DNA of 64,000 bases, taken from assembly GCA_964648485.1 (NCBI GenBank), contig CAZYOF010000003.1:124001-188000 (forward strand), read 5' to 3'. Below the pieces are notes generated by a model. It did not search any database. It was not told the origin of the DNA and worked only from the letters and a program-made list of their open reading frames with translations. The stretch's first letter is position 1. Each line of letters begins with the position of its first letter. This DNA is from DAIOEK01 sp964648485. Lineage in GTDB: Bacteria; Chloroflexota; Anaerolineae; Anaerolineales; Anaerolineaceae. Both the position numbers and the translations under genes were made by a program. Of this stretch, positions 17,897 to 26,667 are shown piece after piece.

Positions 17897-18058
17897 GGTT
17901 GTTGCCTCTCTGGTTTTATTATTGCAGGTTTTATTGTTTGCGTCTATAAAGATGGGACAATTGGGAGGTTATTGTAAGGGGTATGATTGACTGAATATGG
18001 TTGGTTTTAAGCTCATCCTCCTGTACAATTAATCTGTTGTAGAAAAGAGGGACTAATT

Positions 18059-18625
18059 ATGGCTGAGGGTGATCCACGCAAGAAGCTGTTTCGGGTATTA
18101 AATTTCTTTCAAATATTCATGTGGCGCATGGGGATGGGTAGATGGATGTCCATGTTCCCATCCACGACCGGCACCTACCTTGTCTTGACCCATTTTGGTC
18201 GCAAATCTGGAAAAAAATATCGCACCCCGGTAAATTTCACACATCATGAAGGCGATGTATACATCACAGCCGGATTTGGGTCGGTAAGCGATTGGTATCA
18301 AAATATCATGGCGAATCCGCAGGTTGAGGTTTGGCTGCCTGATGGCTGGTATGTAGCAACTGCTAGTGATGTGAAATTGGATCAGGAGACTTTACCCATC
18401 CTGCGAAAGGTACTGGTTAACTCGGGTTTCGCAGCACCGATGATGGGAATCCACCCCAACCGTTTATCCGATGAAGAATTGCTGGAATTATGCAAGGAGT
18501 ATCGCCTGGTGCGCATTCAGCGGTCAGCCCCCCGAACCGGAAACGATGGTCCGGGAGATTTAGTTTGGATATGGCCGGTTTTGCTCTTCCTTTTGCTGAC
18601 ACGAAAAAGACGAAAAAGTGAGTAG
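18059..18625 (+). CDS. DUF385/Ddn-type deazaflavin (F420)-dependent nitroreductase family protein
   Basis: 188 residues. The core (about 35-150) has the split beta-barrel pattern of the Ddn family: TYLVLTHFGRKSGKKYRTPV, then YITAGFGSVSDWYQNIMANP and VEVWLPDGW. Such proteins bind F420 or sometimes flavin and reduce quinones or nitro compounds; F420 use here is a family-based inference. A short hydrophobic stretch near residues 168-182 (WIWPVLLFLLLT) could anchor the C-terminus. AGAGGGA lies before the ATG at 18059. Confidence 0.8.
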   Translation: MAEGDPRKKLFRVLNFFQIFMWRMGMGRWMSMFPSTTGTYLVLTHFGRKSGKKYRTPVNFTHHEGDVYITAGFGSVSDWYQNIMANPQVEVWLPDGWYVATASDVKLDQETLPILRKVLVNSGFAAPMMGIHPNRLSDEELLELCKEYRLVRIQRSAPRTGNDGPGDLVWIWPVLLFLLLTRKRRKSE

Positions 18626-18686
18626 TTCTAAGTTCCATTCAAAACCTTCTCACAAAAAAATAGTAAAGAAACCTGTCAATATGGGT

Positions 18687-18713
18687 AAATACATAGAAAA
18701 TTTATGTATTTTT
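18687..18713 (+). terminator. AT-rich hairpin, possible terminator of the DUF385 gene
   Basis: AAATACATA pairs with TATGTATTT around a 7-nt loop and runs into a short T-tract. The stem is weak (AT-rich), so the call is tentative. Confidence 0.35.
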
Positions 18714-18771
18714 CACCAGATTTCATGTTCTTCGCTGCTTTTTGTCACTTTTCTCAGGCTATGTTTCTCGT

Positions 18772-18777
18772 TATAAT
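18772..18777 (+). promoter_or_regulatory. -10 box (TATAAT) of the BMP/molybdenum-hydroxylase operon
   Basis: A consensus TATAAT with no convincing -35 at 17 nt (TTGTCA is 24 nt upstream). It would start transcription near 18784, just before the structured leader, leaving a ~235-nt 5' untranslated region before the BMP gene. Confidence 0.45.
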
Positions 18778-18799
18778 AATGAAACTAAAAGCTAGGCGT

Positions 18800-18990
18800 A
18801 ATTGTGTTTGTACCAAAAAATAAAATGTTGGTTGAAACGATTGATGCCATTAACCCCATATTTTTAATAAAACCATCCTTATCCTCTGTCTCGACGGCAG
18901 AGTGATGAGGATGTTTTATATGATGCGTTTTTTTGAGAGGAGGTGACAGTAACAACAAAACCTGGTTTATTTGGCACCGAAAACACAATT
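18800..18990 (+). ncRNA. Structured leader RNA, riboswitch-like candidate
   Basis: The ~390-bp gap before the BMP gene contains no good reading frame but strong pairing. AATTGTGTTT at 18800-18809 is the exact complement of AAACACAATT at 18981-18990 and could close a multi-branch structure. Inside is a 15-bp hairpin with one bulge: 18874-18888 pairs with 18898-18913, with a 9-nt loop. That hairpin is flanked by AAAA/TTTT and followed by a T-rich stretch, like an attenuator. The 3' strand of the outer stem ends about 20 nt before the SD. It does not match the purine, TPP or T-box patterns I know. Function as a ligand sensor is inference. Confidence 0.45.
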
Positions 18991-19018
18991 CTAACCAAAA
19001 AATTTGAGGAGGAGTTAT

Positions 19019-20095
19019 ATGTCAAAAAAGATTTTTAGCTTGATCGCGGTTGCAGCTATCTTAATGGTAGCCCTGGCTGCTTGCGCTCCCGCAGCGCCGC
19101 AGGTTGTTGAAGTACAGGTTACCTCCATCGTTGAAAAACCGGTGGAAGTACTGGTTACAGCCGTTCCTGAAGCCAAAGGACCATTAAAAGTCTTCGGCGC
19201 CTTTGCCACACCCATCGAAGAGCCCTGGGATGGTGTCATCCACGCAGCCCTGCAAAAAGCAGCTGACGAAGGCAAAATTGAATACACCTACACCGAAGCC
19301 ATCGGTTACTCTGGTGACATGGAACGTGTCCTTCGAGAAGTCTGCGACCAGCAGAAACCCGATCTCATCCTCGGTGATGCATTCGGTAACGAAGAAGCGG
19401 TTCGCCGTGTAGCCAAAGATTACCCTGAAGTCGCTTTCGCCTTCGGTTCCGGCTCCGGTCCTGCTGATCCCAATTTCGCAGTATTTGATAACTGGATTCA
19501 TGAACCCGCTTACCTCATGGGTATGCTGGCGGGTGGTTTAACTCAAACCGGTAAGATTGGTGTAGTTGGTGGTATGCCGGTTCCCGAAGTGAATCGTATC
19601 GTCAACGCTTTCATTCAGGGTGTAAAAGCACAGAATCCTGACGCAGTTGTACTGGTTTCCTTCATCAACAGCTGGTTCGATCCTGCTGCTGCCAAAGAAG
19701 CTGCCATCGCCCAGATTGATAGTGGTGCTGATGTGCTCTTCGCCGAACGCTTTGGTGTCATTGAAGCTGCAGCCGAAAAGGGTCTGTGGGCTTTTGGCGC
19801 GATGAGCGATCAGAACGAACTCGCTCCTGATCTGGTAGTCTCCAGCACCGTCTGGAATATGGATCCAACCGTAAATTACCTGATCGATCAGGTATCCGCC
19901 GGTACCTTCACCGGTCAGGATCTGAAAGACTTCTCGATGATGGGAAAAGGCGGCGCGGCACTGGCTCCCTTCCACAACACCGAGAGCAAACTGCCCGCTG
20001 ATCTTGTAGCTGCAGTGAAAGCCAAAGAAGCTGAAATCCTCGCCGGTACTTTCCGCGTGGATATCGATGAAGCCCAGCCGGCTGCAACCAACTAA
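19019..20095 (+). CDS. BMP family ABC transporter substrate-binding lipoprotein
   Basis: 358 residues. The signal peptide ends in the lipobox LAAC, so the mature protein is lipid-anchored outside. The body matches BMP/PnrA (Med-type) binding proteins: DLILGDAFGNEEAVRRVAKDYPEVAFAFG, NFAVFDNWIHEPAYLMGMLAGG, GVVGGMPVPEVNRIVNAF and FINSWFDPAAAKEAA. Family members usually bind nucleosides or nucleobases. GAGGAGGAG gives a very strong SD for the ATG at 19019. The gene leads an operon with an ATPase, two permeases, a molybdenum hydroxylase and an amidohydrolase. Confidence 0.92.
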   Translation: MSKKIFSLIAVAAILMVALAACAPAAPQVVEVQVTSIVEKPVEVLVTAVPEAKGPLKVFGAFATPIEEPWDGVIHAALQKAADEGKIEYTYTEAIGYSGDMERVLREVCDQQKPDLILGDAFGNEEAVRRVAKDYPEVAFAFGSGSGPADPNFAVFDNWIHEPAYLMGMLAGGLTQTGKIGVVGGMPVPEVNRIVNAFIQGVKAQNPDAVVLVSFINSWFDPAAAKEAAIAQIDSGADVLFAERFGVIEAAAEKGLWAFGAMSDQNELAPDLVVSSTVWNMDPTVNYLIDQVSAGTFTGQDLKDFSMMGKGGAALAPFHNTESKLPADLVAAVKAKEAEILAGTFRVDIDEAQPAATN

Positions 20096-20119
20096 TCAAG
20101 TTTTTTGTATGTAGTATCA

Positions 20120-20141
20120 GGGGTGGTGCTTGCACCACCCC
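20120..20141 (+). other. Perfect 10-bp hairpin between the BMP and ATPase genes
   Basis: GGGGTGGTGC and GCACCACCCC are separated by TT. There is no U-tract behind it. Such hairpins after the binding-protein gene often cause partial termination or protect the upstream mRNA, letting the lipoprotein be made in excess over the membrane subunits. Confidence 0.55.
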
Positions 20142-20271
20142 GTTCCATCCAAATTACTGATTTGTTCTGATCTGGTCGGCAATTACCTGACCTGAATTCA
20201 AGATTATTGGGGCGAAGTTTACCAATAAATTTGTACCAAGGGACACTCTATCTTTTATACTCGAGGCGCCC

Positions 20272-21759
20272 ATGTATGCAGTCCAAATGAAATCTATCGT
20301 CAAAAGATTTGGCGATCTGGTAGCGAGTGATCATGTGGATTTTGACCTGGAAAAGGGAGAGATCCATGCTTTACTAGGTGAGAATGGTGCGGGAAAGACC
20401 ACCCTCATGCGCATTCTCTATGGTTTGTACCATGCAGATGAGGGTGAAGTACTGGTGGATGGCAACCCGGTTGTCGTCCGTTCACCAAAAGATGCCATTG
20501 CTGCTGGTATCGGGATGGTAACCCAGCACTTTACACTGGTGCCTACCCTTACCGTTGCAGAGAACCTTGCACTAGGAGATACCCAGGGTTCAATTATTGA
20601 TTTGAAAAAAATTGAAAAAACCGTAGCTAAAGCTTCTGATAAGTTTGGAATTCCTGTAAAACCTCAGGCTCTCATCCGTCACCTTTCTGTGGGTGAAAGA
20701 CAAAGGGTTGAAATATTAAAAGCACTTTATCATGGCGCACGGGTATTAATTCTCGATGAGCCTACAGCTGTGCTTGTTCCACAGGAAGTCGATTTACTTT
20801 TCGAATCTTTGACACGTTTACAAAAAGACGGATTATCTGTAATTTTTATTTCTCATAAATTACATGAAGTCATGAAAATCTGTAACCGCATCACCGTATT
20901 GCGCGATGGTAGAGTGGTGGGATCAGTGATGACCTGTGATACTGACCAGCGCAAATTGGCTACCATGATGGTGGGTCGCGAAAACTTTGGCGTTTCCCGA
21001 CAGGGAGAACGTGAAACTGGCGAACCACAACTGGTGGTTGAAAATCTTTCAGCAAATGACAAAAAAGGTTTGCCTGCACTGCGTGAGGTCAGCCTGCAGG
21101 TTCACGCTGGCGAGATTTTGGGGATTGCCGGGGTATCTGGTAATGGACAGGCGGAATTATCTTCTGTGTTGTGTGGAATGACAAAGCCCAGTGCTGGCAA
21201 AGTAATAGTCAAGGGAAAGGACCTCACGGGTGCAGATCCAGCCCAGGTGGGCGCTGCCGGTGTTGGAAGAATTCCAGAGGATCGTCATACCAACATGGTT
21301 GGCGAATTATCCGTTGCTGATAACCTGATGCTCGATCATATGGAAGATTTTACACAGAACGGTTTCCTCAGTAAGAAGGGGATTTCTGATAATGCAAAAG
21401 AGTTAATCAATCAATATCAGATTAAAGCTTCACCAAATGATCGATTGCGCACTCTTTCGGGCGGAAACATGCAAAAAGTCATGCTTGCCCGAACGCTTTC
21501 CCGTAAACCTGATGTGGTCATTGTTTCACAGCCAACCCGGGGTTTGGATGTTGGCGCGACTGATTATGTTCGCTCTCGAATTCTGGAGCAACGCGACCGG
21601 GGGTGTGCGGTATTGCTAATCTCTGAAGATCTGGATGAAATCATGGCATTATCAGATCGGATTGCCGTAATCTATGAAGGCAGAATAATGGGTGTTATCC
21701 CTGCACAGGAAGCTACAGCCGAAAATCTGGGCTTACTGATGGCAGGATCGGCAGCCTAA
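20272..21759 (+). CDS. ABC transporter ATP-binding protein, duplicated (BMP/nucleoside importer type)
   Basis: 495 residues with two ABC cassettes in tandem. The first has Walker A GENGAGKTT (about 37-45), signature LSVGERQRVEI and Walker B ILDEPTAVL. The second has the degenerate P-loop GVSGNGQAE, signature LSGGNMQKVMLAR and QPTRGLD in place of a DEP motif, as in sugar and nucleoside importers of this class. It powers the two permeases encoded downstream. A GAGG site precedes the ATG. The 176-bp gap from the BMP gene holds a hairpin. Confidence 0.93.
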   Translation: MYAVQMKSIVKRFGDLVASDHVDFDLEKGEIHALLGENGAGKTTLMRILYGLYHADEGEVLVDGNPVVVRSPKDAIAAGIGMVTQHFTLVPTLTVAENLALGDTQGSIIDLKKIEKTVAKASDKFGIPVKPQALIRHLSVGERQRVEILKALYHGARVLILDEPTAVLVPQEVDLLFESLTRLQKDGLSVIFISHKLHEVMKICNRITVLRDGRVVGSVMTCDTDQRKLATMMVGRENFGVSRQGERETGEPQLVVENLSANDKKGLPALREVSLQVHAGEILGIAGVSGNGQAELSSVLCGMTKPSAGKVIVKGKDLTGADPAQVGAAGVGRIPEDRHTNMVGELSVADNLMLDHMEDFTQNGFLSKKGISDNAKELINQYQIKASPNDRLRTLSGGNMQKVMLARTLSRKPDVVIVSQPTRGLDVGATDYVRSRILEQRDRGCAVLLISEDLDEIMALSDRIAVIYEGRIMGVIPAQEATAENLGLLMAGSAA

Positions 21760-21781
21760 TACATGTGCAAGGAGGAGAACT

Positions 21782-22834
21782 GTGTCTAAATTGAGAATTG
21801 AGCGGGCTCCAGCACCTGTCTGGCTGCGACCGTTGATACCCGTTATTGCTGTTCCTGTCACGTTCATCATCACTTCGATCTTAATCGTGCTGGCAGGAGC
21901 AAATCCTTTTCAGGCTTATTACAACTTCCTGATCCTTCCACTCAGCACCAATGTCAGTGCTATTGAAGTACTGGTTAAATCCACACCATTATTGCTCACA
22001 GGTGCCGCTGTGGCATTTGCTTTCAGCGCAGGATACTACAATATCGGAGCTGAAGGTCAGTTGTACGCGGGTGCCATCATGGCTGCCTGGCTGGGGATTG
22101 TCCTCAAGGATGTATCTCCCTGGCTGGGTATTCCGGCGATGGTGGTTGGGGGTTTTGTCGCAGGTATGATCTGGGCGCTGGGACCGGCTTTGCTTAAAGT
22201 AAAACTGAATGTGGATGAAGTGGTAACCACTTTGTTACTAAACTCGGTTGTCATTTTTGTGACCAGCTTTGTATTGAATGGTCCCTGGCGCGATCCGGTA
22301 TCGATGTGGCCGCAGTCACCAGAAATTGCTGCCGGTACTGTTTTCTTCAAATTGATCCCACGTACCCGTCTGCACCTGGGTTTTCTTCTGGCGGTCATTG
22401 TCATCATTATCGAATGGATCGTACTGTCAAAGACTTCCTTCGGTTTACGAATGCGCGCGATTGGACACAGTAAAGAAGGTGCCCGTTTTGCAGGCATCAA
22501 GGTCAATCGTACCATGCTGATCGTAGCCCTGGTATCTGGAGGTATTGCCGGTCTGGCTGGTGCGGGAGAGGTCGCAGGTATCCATTTCCACCTGATCGAT
22601 GCTATTTCAGACGGTCTTGGATATAACGGTATCGTCATAGCCACCCTGGGCGGATTAAATCCATTTGGGGTTGGGATTGCCGCGCTATTTATGGGCTTGA
22701 TTGATACGGGTGCACAAACTGTCAGCCGAACATTGGGCGTACCAGTTTACCTGGGCGATGTGGTCTCATCCACCTTGCTGTTGGTTACCCTGGCATTGTT
22801 CATTCTTCAGAATTTCCGTATCCGGAGAGGTTAG
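21782..22834 (+). CDS. ABC transporter permease (BMP/nucleoside importer, first permease)
   Basis: 350 residues with about nine to ten membrane spans. It belongs to the BPD_transp_2 (ribose/nucleoside/branched-chain amino acid) permease group; typical stretches are AFSAGYYNIGAEGQLYAGA and ATLGGLNPFGVGIAALFMG. The start is GTG at 21782, supported by AAGGAGGAG at good spacing. It should pair with the next permease as a heterodimer. Confidence 0.9.
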   Translation: MSKLRIERAPAPVWLRPLIPVIAVPVTFIITSILIVLAGANPFQAYYNFLILPLSTNVSAIEVLVKSTPLLLTGAAVAFAFSAGYYNIGAEGQLYAGAIMAAWLGIVLKDVSPWLGIPAMVVGGFVAGMIWALGPALLKVKLNVDEVVTTLLLNSVVIFVTSFVLNGPWRDPVSMWPQSPEIAAGTVFFKLIPRTRLHLGFLLAVIVIIIEWIVLSKTSFGLRMRAIGHSKEGARFAGIKVNRTMLIVALVSGGIAGLAGAGEVAGIHFHLIDAISDGLGYNGIVIATLGGLNPFGVGIAALFMGLIDTGAQTVSRTLGVPVYLGDVVSSTLLLVTLALFILQNFRIRRG

Positions 22835-22836
22835 CT

Positions 22837-23760
22837 ATGGATACTCCATTTGTCATCTTTATTGTAGGTTTGCTCGCAGCGACCCTTCGTGTTGCCACCC
22901 CTCTGATCTATGGCACTCTGGGAGAACTTTTCAGCGAGCGTGCCGGGATACTTAACCTTGGAATTGAAGGAACGATGTTCCTGGGCGCATTTGTCGGATT
23001 TGCGGTTGCTTATCATACCGAATCACTCTGGTTGGGTGTGCTTGCCGCAATCCTCGCGGGGATGATCTCAGGATTGCTCATGTCCCTGCTGACTGTTCGG
23101 TTGGGAGTTAACCAGCATGTTTCTGGTCTGGGTATTACCATGCTCTGGACCGGGGTTTCCCTCTTCTTATTCAGGTTGGTTTTCGGCGAATCAAAAGTTC
23201 AGCCATCTATTGATACCTTCCCACAGATTTCACTTTTCGGAAATGTTCCTGTACTGGGACCCATTTTTACACAATACCTGCTCACATATATCGGCATACT
23301 GCTGATACCGGTAGTCTGGTGGGTAATCATGCGTACCCGTTTCGGTTTGCAGATTCGAGCGGTGGGTGAGAATCCTGAGGCTGCGGATGCGGCTGGTTTA
23401 AATGTCTATGCTATCCGAACGTATGCCTTGATGATTGGCGGTGGATTGATGGCTATCGGTGGCGCTTTCCTCTCATTGGCACAATTAGGCGCGTTCACTT
23501 TTGGTATCGTTGCCGGCCGTGGATGGGTTTGTATCGCATTGATAATTTTTGCGAACTGGCATGCGGTGCAGGTACTCTGGGGTGCTTTGATTTTTGGCGG
23601 TGTGCAGGCGCTGCAGTTACGTTTGCAAACGCTGGGCTTTAAATTGCCCTATGAATTATTCCTGTCACTGCCGTATCTGGTGACCATTTTTGCACTGGCA
23701 TTGGCAGGTCGTTCCATATCAGCTCCTTCCGCCATACTCAAGCCTTACCGGCGGGAATAG
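22837..23760 (+). CDS. ABC transporter permease (BMP/nucleoside importer, second permease)
   Basis: 307 residues, polytopic. It shares the GERAGILNLGIEGTMFLGAF-type region (here SERAGILNLGIEG) and AVGENPEAADAAGLNVYAIR found in YufQ-like permeases. It starts 2 nt after the stop of the first permease, so translation is probably coupled. The molybdenum hydroxylase gene follows after 36 bp. Confidence 0.9.
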   Translation: MDTPFVIFIVGLLAATLRVATPLIYGTLGELFSERAGILNLGIEGTMFLGAFVGFAVAYHTESLWLGVLAAILAGMISGLLMSLLTVRLGVNQHVSGLGITMLWTGVSLFLFRLVFGESKVQPSIDTFPQISLFGNVPVLGPIFTQYLLTYIGILLIPVVWWVIMRTRFGLQIRAVGENPEAADAAGLNVYAIRTYALMIGGGLMAIGGAFLSLAQLGAFTFGIVAGRGWVCIALIIFANWHAVQVLWGALIFGGVQALQLRLQTLGFKLPYELFLSLPYLVTIFALALAGRSISAPSAILKPYRRE

Positions 23761-23796
23761 GAAAAAATATCAACCCCAATTTTCAGGAGGTTATTA

Positions 23797-26109
23797 ATGA
23801 AATACATCGGTAAATCATATATTCGTCCCGATGCGATCAGTAAAGTGACCGGAAAAGCCGTATTTCTGGACGATGTGCGATTGCCGGATATGCTGCACGC
23901 ATCAGTACTCCGTCCTCCGATCGCGCATGCTCTGGTAAAAAGTATCGATACCAGTGAAGCGGAAAAATGCCCGGGTGTCGTGAAAGTAGTAACCGGTAAA
24001 ACCTGCAAATTCAGGTATGGCGATAATATCAAAGACCTGCAACCCATGGCAGTGGACAAAGTCCGCTACATCGGTGAGCCGGTTGCTGCAGTCATTGCAG
24101 ATACTCCCGCCCATGCACGCGCGGCAAAAGAGAAAATCAAGGTGGAATACGAACCACTACCGGTATACACTGACGCCCTTAAAGCGATGGCGAAAGACGC
24201 AGTACTCATCCACGAGAAACATGAAGACTACTGGCGCCTGCCGACTCTGAAACCCATGCCGAAATCCAATGTGGCAAATGTGTACCACCTCAAAAAAGGC
24301 AAGGGCGAAGACGGGTTTGCTGATGCCGATGTCGTCATCGAGCATGAATTCAATTATCCACATGGCTCTTGCGCAGCGCTGGAACCACATGGCTCCATTG
24401 TGTGGTTCAAGGAAGATAAGACCATTGAAGCATGGTCATCATCCATCTGCCCATTTATCATCCGTGAAGATCTGGCTCATTCTTATGGAGTTCCTGTCTC
24501 CGATGTTCGGGTACATATCCCCGATATTGGCGGCTGCTTTGGTTACAAATCGGATATTACCGTGGAACAGACTGTTGCGTGGATTGCCAGCTTTGTGCCG
24601 GGTCGTCCTGTCAAGTGGGTAGCCACCCGTGAAGAAGATTTCACCGCTTCGTTGATTGCTCACGGCATCCGAACACGCATCAAAATTGGTGCAAAGAAAG
24701 ACGGTAAACTGGTTGCCATTAAGACCGAAATATTCCACTCGGGCGGCGCCTATGCAGATACCGCGGTGAACGTCACCATCGCATCCACCCACAACTCAAC
24801 TGGTCCATATGCATATGAGCATTGCGATCTGACCGGTTATACCGTATATACCAACACACCTGCGGTGGGCGCATATCGCGGTTATGGGCATCAGGAATCG
24901 CAGATTGCATCAGAACGTATGATGGACCTCCTGGCGCGTGAGTTAAAAATGGATCCATTCGAACTGCGGCGGAAGAATTACCTCAAAGAAGGTAAGGTGA
25001 ATGCAGTTGGCGAGACCATGTGGAAATCTCATGGTGATCTTGAAAAATGCGCCGATATGGTTCAGAAGGAAGTATTTGGCAAGGATAAGCCTAAAGAAGA
25101 CGAAAACTATATCTACGGACGCGGATTTGCTGCTGTCTTCAAGTCTCCCAAGGGTGCACCATTCTCCACCAAGGGCTGCTACATGAAATTAAATATTGAT
25201 GGCAGTGTTTCCATCAATATGGGTGGTGCCGAAGTGGGTCAGGGATTGCGCACCGTCATCCGCCAGGTGGCAGCAGAGGCATTGCAGATCCCGCCAGAGA
25301 AAATTCGTGTGTACACTGAAATCGACACACAGTATTCACCTTATGAGTGGCAGACGATCGGGTCAATGTTCACCACCCAGGGTGGTCGGGCAATTATCCG
25401 TGCAGCAGATAAATTGATTGCCCAGCTGAAGGCAACAGCAGCCCAGGTACTCAAAACCGATCCTGATTATCTTGAATACAACGGCGAGTATGTCTATCTC
25501 CGCAATGATCCCACCATCCGGGTGGAAGTGGGTGCGCTGGCTCGCGGTTACATCACTTCTGATGGTATTACGATCGGCGAACTGGTGCAATCAGTTTCCG
25601 ATGCGCGTCTTCCCCGCTACTCAAATCCTGATCAGAACGGTCAGGGGAGCATCGGCGTCAGTTATACCTTTGGTGCTCAAGCGGCTGAGATTCGAATCGA
25701 GAAAAAATCAGGCAAAATCATTGTGGATCGATATGTATCCACTTTCGATGTTGGGCAGGTGATTAATCCATTGCAGATTCGTGGATCGGTGATGGGTGGT
25801 GTTACGATGGCAATTGGTGCAGCTTTATATGAAGAACTCCAGTACGACGAGCAGGGTCGCATTGCAAACCCGCAATTCTTCAAATACCACATTCCAACTT
25901 ACAAGGAAGCACCAGAACATGTAATCAACTTTGTCGAGACACCGGATGCGGTGGGTCCCTTCGGTGCGCGTGGTATCGGTGAGCACTCAGTCATCGGTCC
26001 AGCCCCCTCGATTATGAATGCGGTTTATGATGCAATTGGTGTGGACTTTTTTGAGATTCCTCTGACACCGGACAAAATCAAGAAAGCCCTTGAAAGCAAG
26101 AAGGAGTAA
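23797..26109 (+). CDS. Xanthine-dehydrogenase-family molybdopterin-binding (large) subunit
   Basis: 770 residues, the normal length of a stand-alone Mo-hydroxylase large subunit. It binds molybdopterin cytosine dinucleotide and hydroxylates N-heterocycles or aldehydes. Recognisable parts are the N-terminal DAISKVTGKAVFLDDV, IPDIGGCFGYKSD, AYRGYGHQESQIASERMMD, MGGAEVGQGLRTVIRQVAAE and the C-terminal GARGIGEHS, whose E729 matches the catalytic base Glu. Substrate-pocket residues do not let me name xanthine. No FAD-binding subunit gene is present in the operon. AGGAGG precedes the ATG. Confidence 0.9.
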   Translation: MKYIGKSYIRPDAISKVTGKAVFLDDVRLPDMLHASVLRPPIAHALVKSIDTSEAEKCPGVVKVVTGKTCKFRYGDNIKDLQPMAVDKVRYIGEPVAAVIADTPAHARAAKEKIKVEYEPLPVYTDALKAMAKDAVLIHEKHEDYWRLPTLKPMPKSNVANVYHLKKGKGEDGFADADVVIEHEFNYPHGSCAALEPHGSIVWFKEDKTIEAWSSSICPFIIREDLAHSYGVPVSDVRVHIPDIGGCFGYKSDITVEQTVAWIASFVPGRPVKWVATREEDFTASLIAHGIRTRIKIGAKKDGKLVAIKTEIFHSGGAYADTAVNVTIASTHNSTGPYAYEHCDLTGYTVYTNTPAVGAYRGYGHQESQIASERMMDLLARELKMDPFELRRKNYLKEGKVNAVGETMWKSHGDLEKCADMVQKEVFGKDKPKEDENYIYGRGFAAVFKSPKGAPFSTKGCYMKLNIDGSVSINMGGAEVGQGLRTVIRQVAAEALQIPPEKIRVYTEIDTQYSPYEWQTIGSMFTTQGGRAIIRAADKLIAQLKATAAQVLKTDPDYLEYNGEYVYLRNDPTIRVEVGALARGYITSDGITIGELVQSVSDARLPRYSNPDQNGQGSIGVSYTFGAQAAEIRIEKKSGKIIVDRYVSTFDVGQVINPLQIRGSVMGGVTMAIGAALYEELQYDEQGRIANPQFFKYHIPTYKEAPEHVINFVETPDAVGPFGARGIGEHSVIGPAPSIMNAVYDAIGVDFFEIPLTPDKIKKALESKKE

Positions 26110-26113
26110 CAAG

Positions 26114-26590
26114 ATGGCCGAAAAATTTTCATTAACAGTAAACGGCATCCCCCGAACGGTAGAAGTTGAACCCGATGTTATGTTGATTGATGTACTTCGA
26201 GAAGAATTAAACCTCACTGGAACCAAGCATGGATGTGATAATGCTACCTGTGGAACCTGTACGGTAATGATGAATGGCAAAGCCATCAAAAGCTGCAATA
26301 CACCCATCAGTAAAGCCGCCGGATCAGAAATTATGACCGTGGAAGGACTGGCAAAGGGTACTGATCTTCATCCAGTTCAAAGAGCAATTGCAGAATCAGG
26401 TGCAGTGCAGTGCGGTTTTTGCACTCCGGGTATTGTGATGGAACTGGTAGCCGCTCTCGAAGCCAATCCAGATGCGAGTGAACAGGAACTTGGAAATGCT
26501 TTGAACAAGCATCTTTGCCGTTGCACCGGGTATGAACCCATTCGGGATGGTGCTTTGATTGCCCAAAAGCTGATAAAACAGCGTAAATAG
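26114..26590 (+). CDS. Xanthine-dehydrogenase-family [2Fe-2S] subunit
   Basis: 158 residues with the two expected clusters: a plant-ferredoxin-type cluster at C41, C46, C49 and C61, and the second at C100, C103, C135 and C137 (CGFC and CRC). It passes electrons from the molybdenum site onward. AAGGAG inside the end of the large-subunit gene serves the ATG at 26114, 4 bp after that gene's stop. With no FAD subunit beside it, the electron acceptor is unknown; a ferredoxin or an unlinked flavoprotein is possible. Confidence 0.93.
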   Translation: MAEKFSLTVNGIPRTVEVEPDVMLIDVLREELNLTGTKHGCDNATCGTCTVMMNGKAIKSCNTPISKAAGSEIMTVEGLAKGTDLHPVQRAIAESGAVQCGFCTPGIVMELVAALEANPDASEQELGNALNKHLCRCTGYEPIRDGALIAQKLIKQRK

Positions 26591-26604
26591 GGAAGTAACC
26601 TTGC

Positions 26605-26632
26605 TGCTCCGTTGGGTAATCCTGGCGGAGCA
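26605..26632 (+). other. Intergenic hairpin between the [2Fe-2S] subunit and amidohydrolase genes
   Basis: TGCTCCG pairs with CGGAGCA around a 14-nt loop. No U-tract follows, so it is more likely an mRNA stability or processing element than a terminator. Confidence 0.35.
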
Positions 26633-26667
26633 TTTCATCAAAAAATATTCTTTTTGGAGAGGACAGA

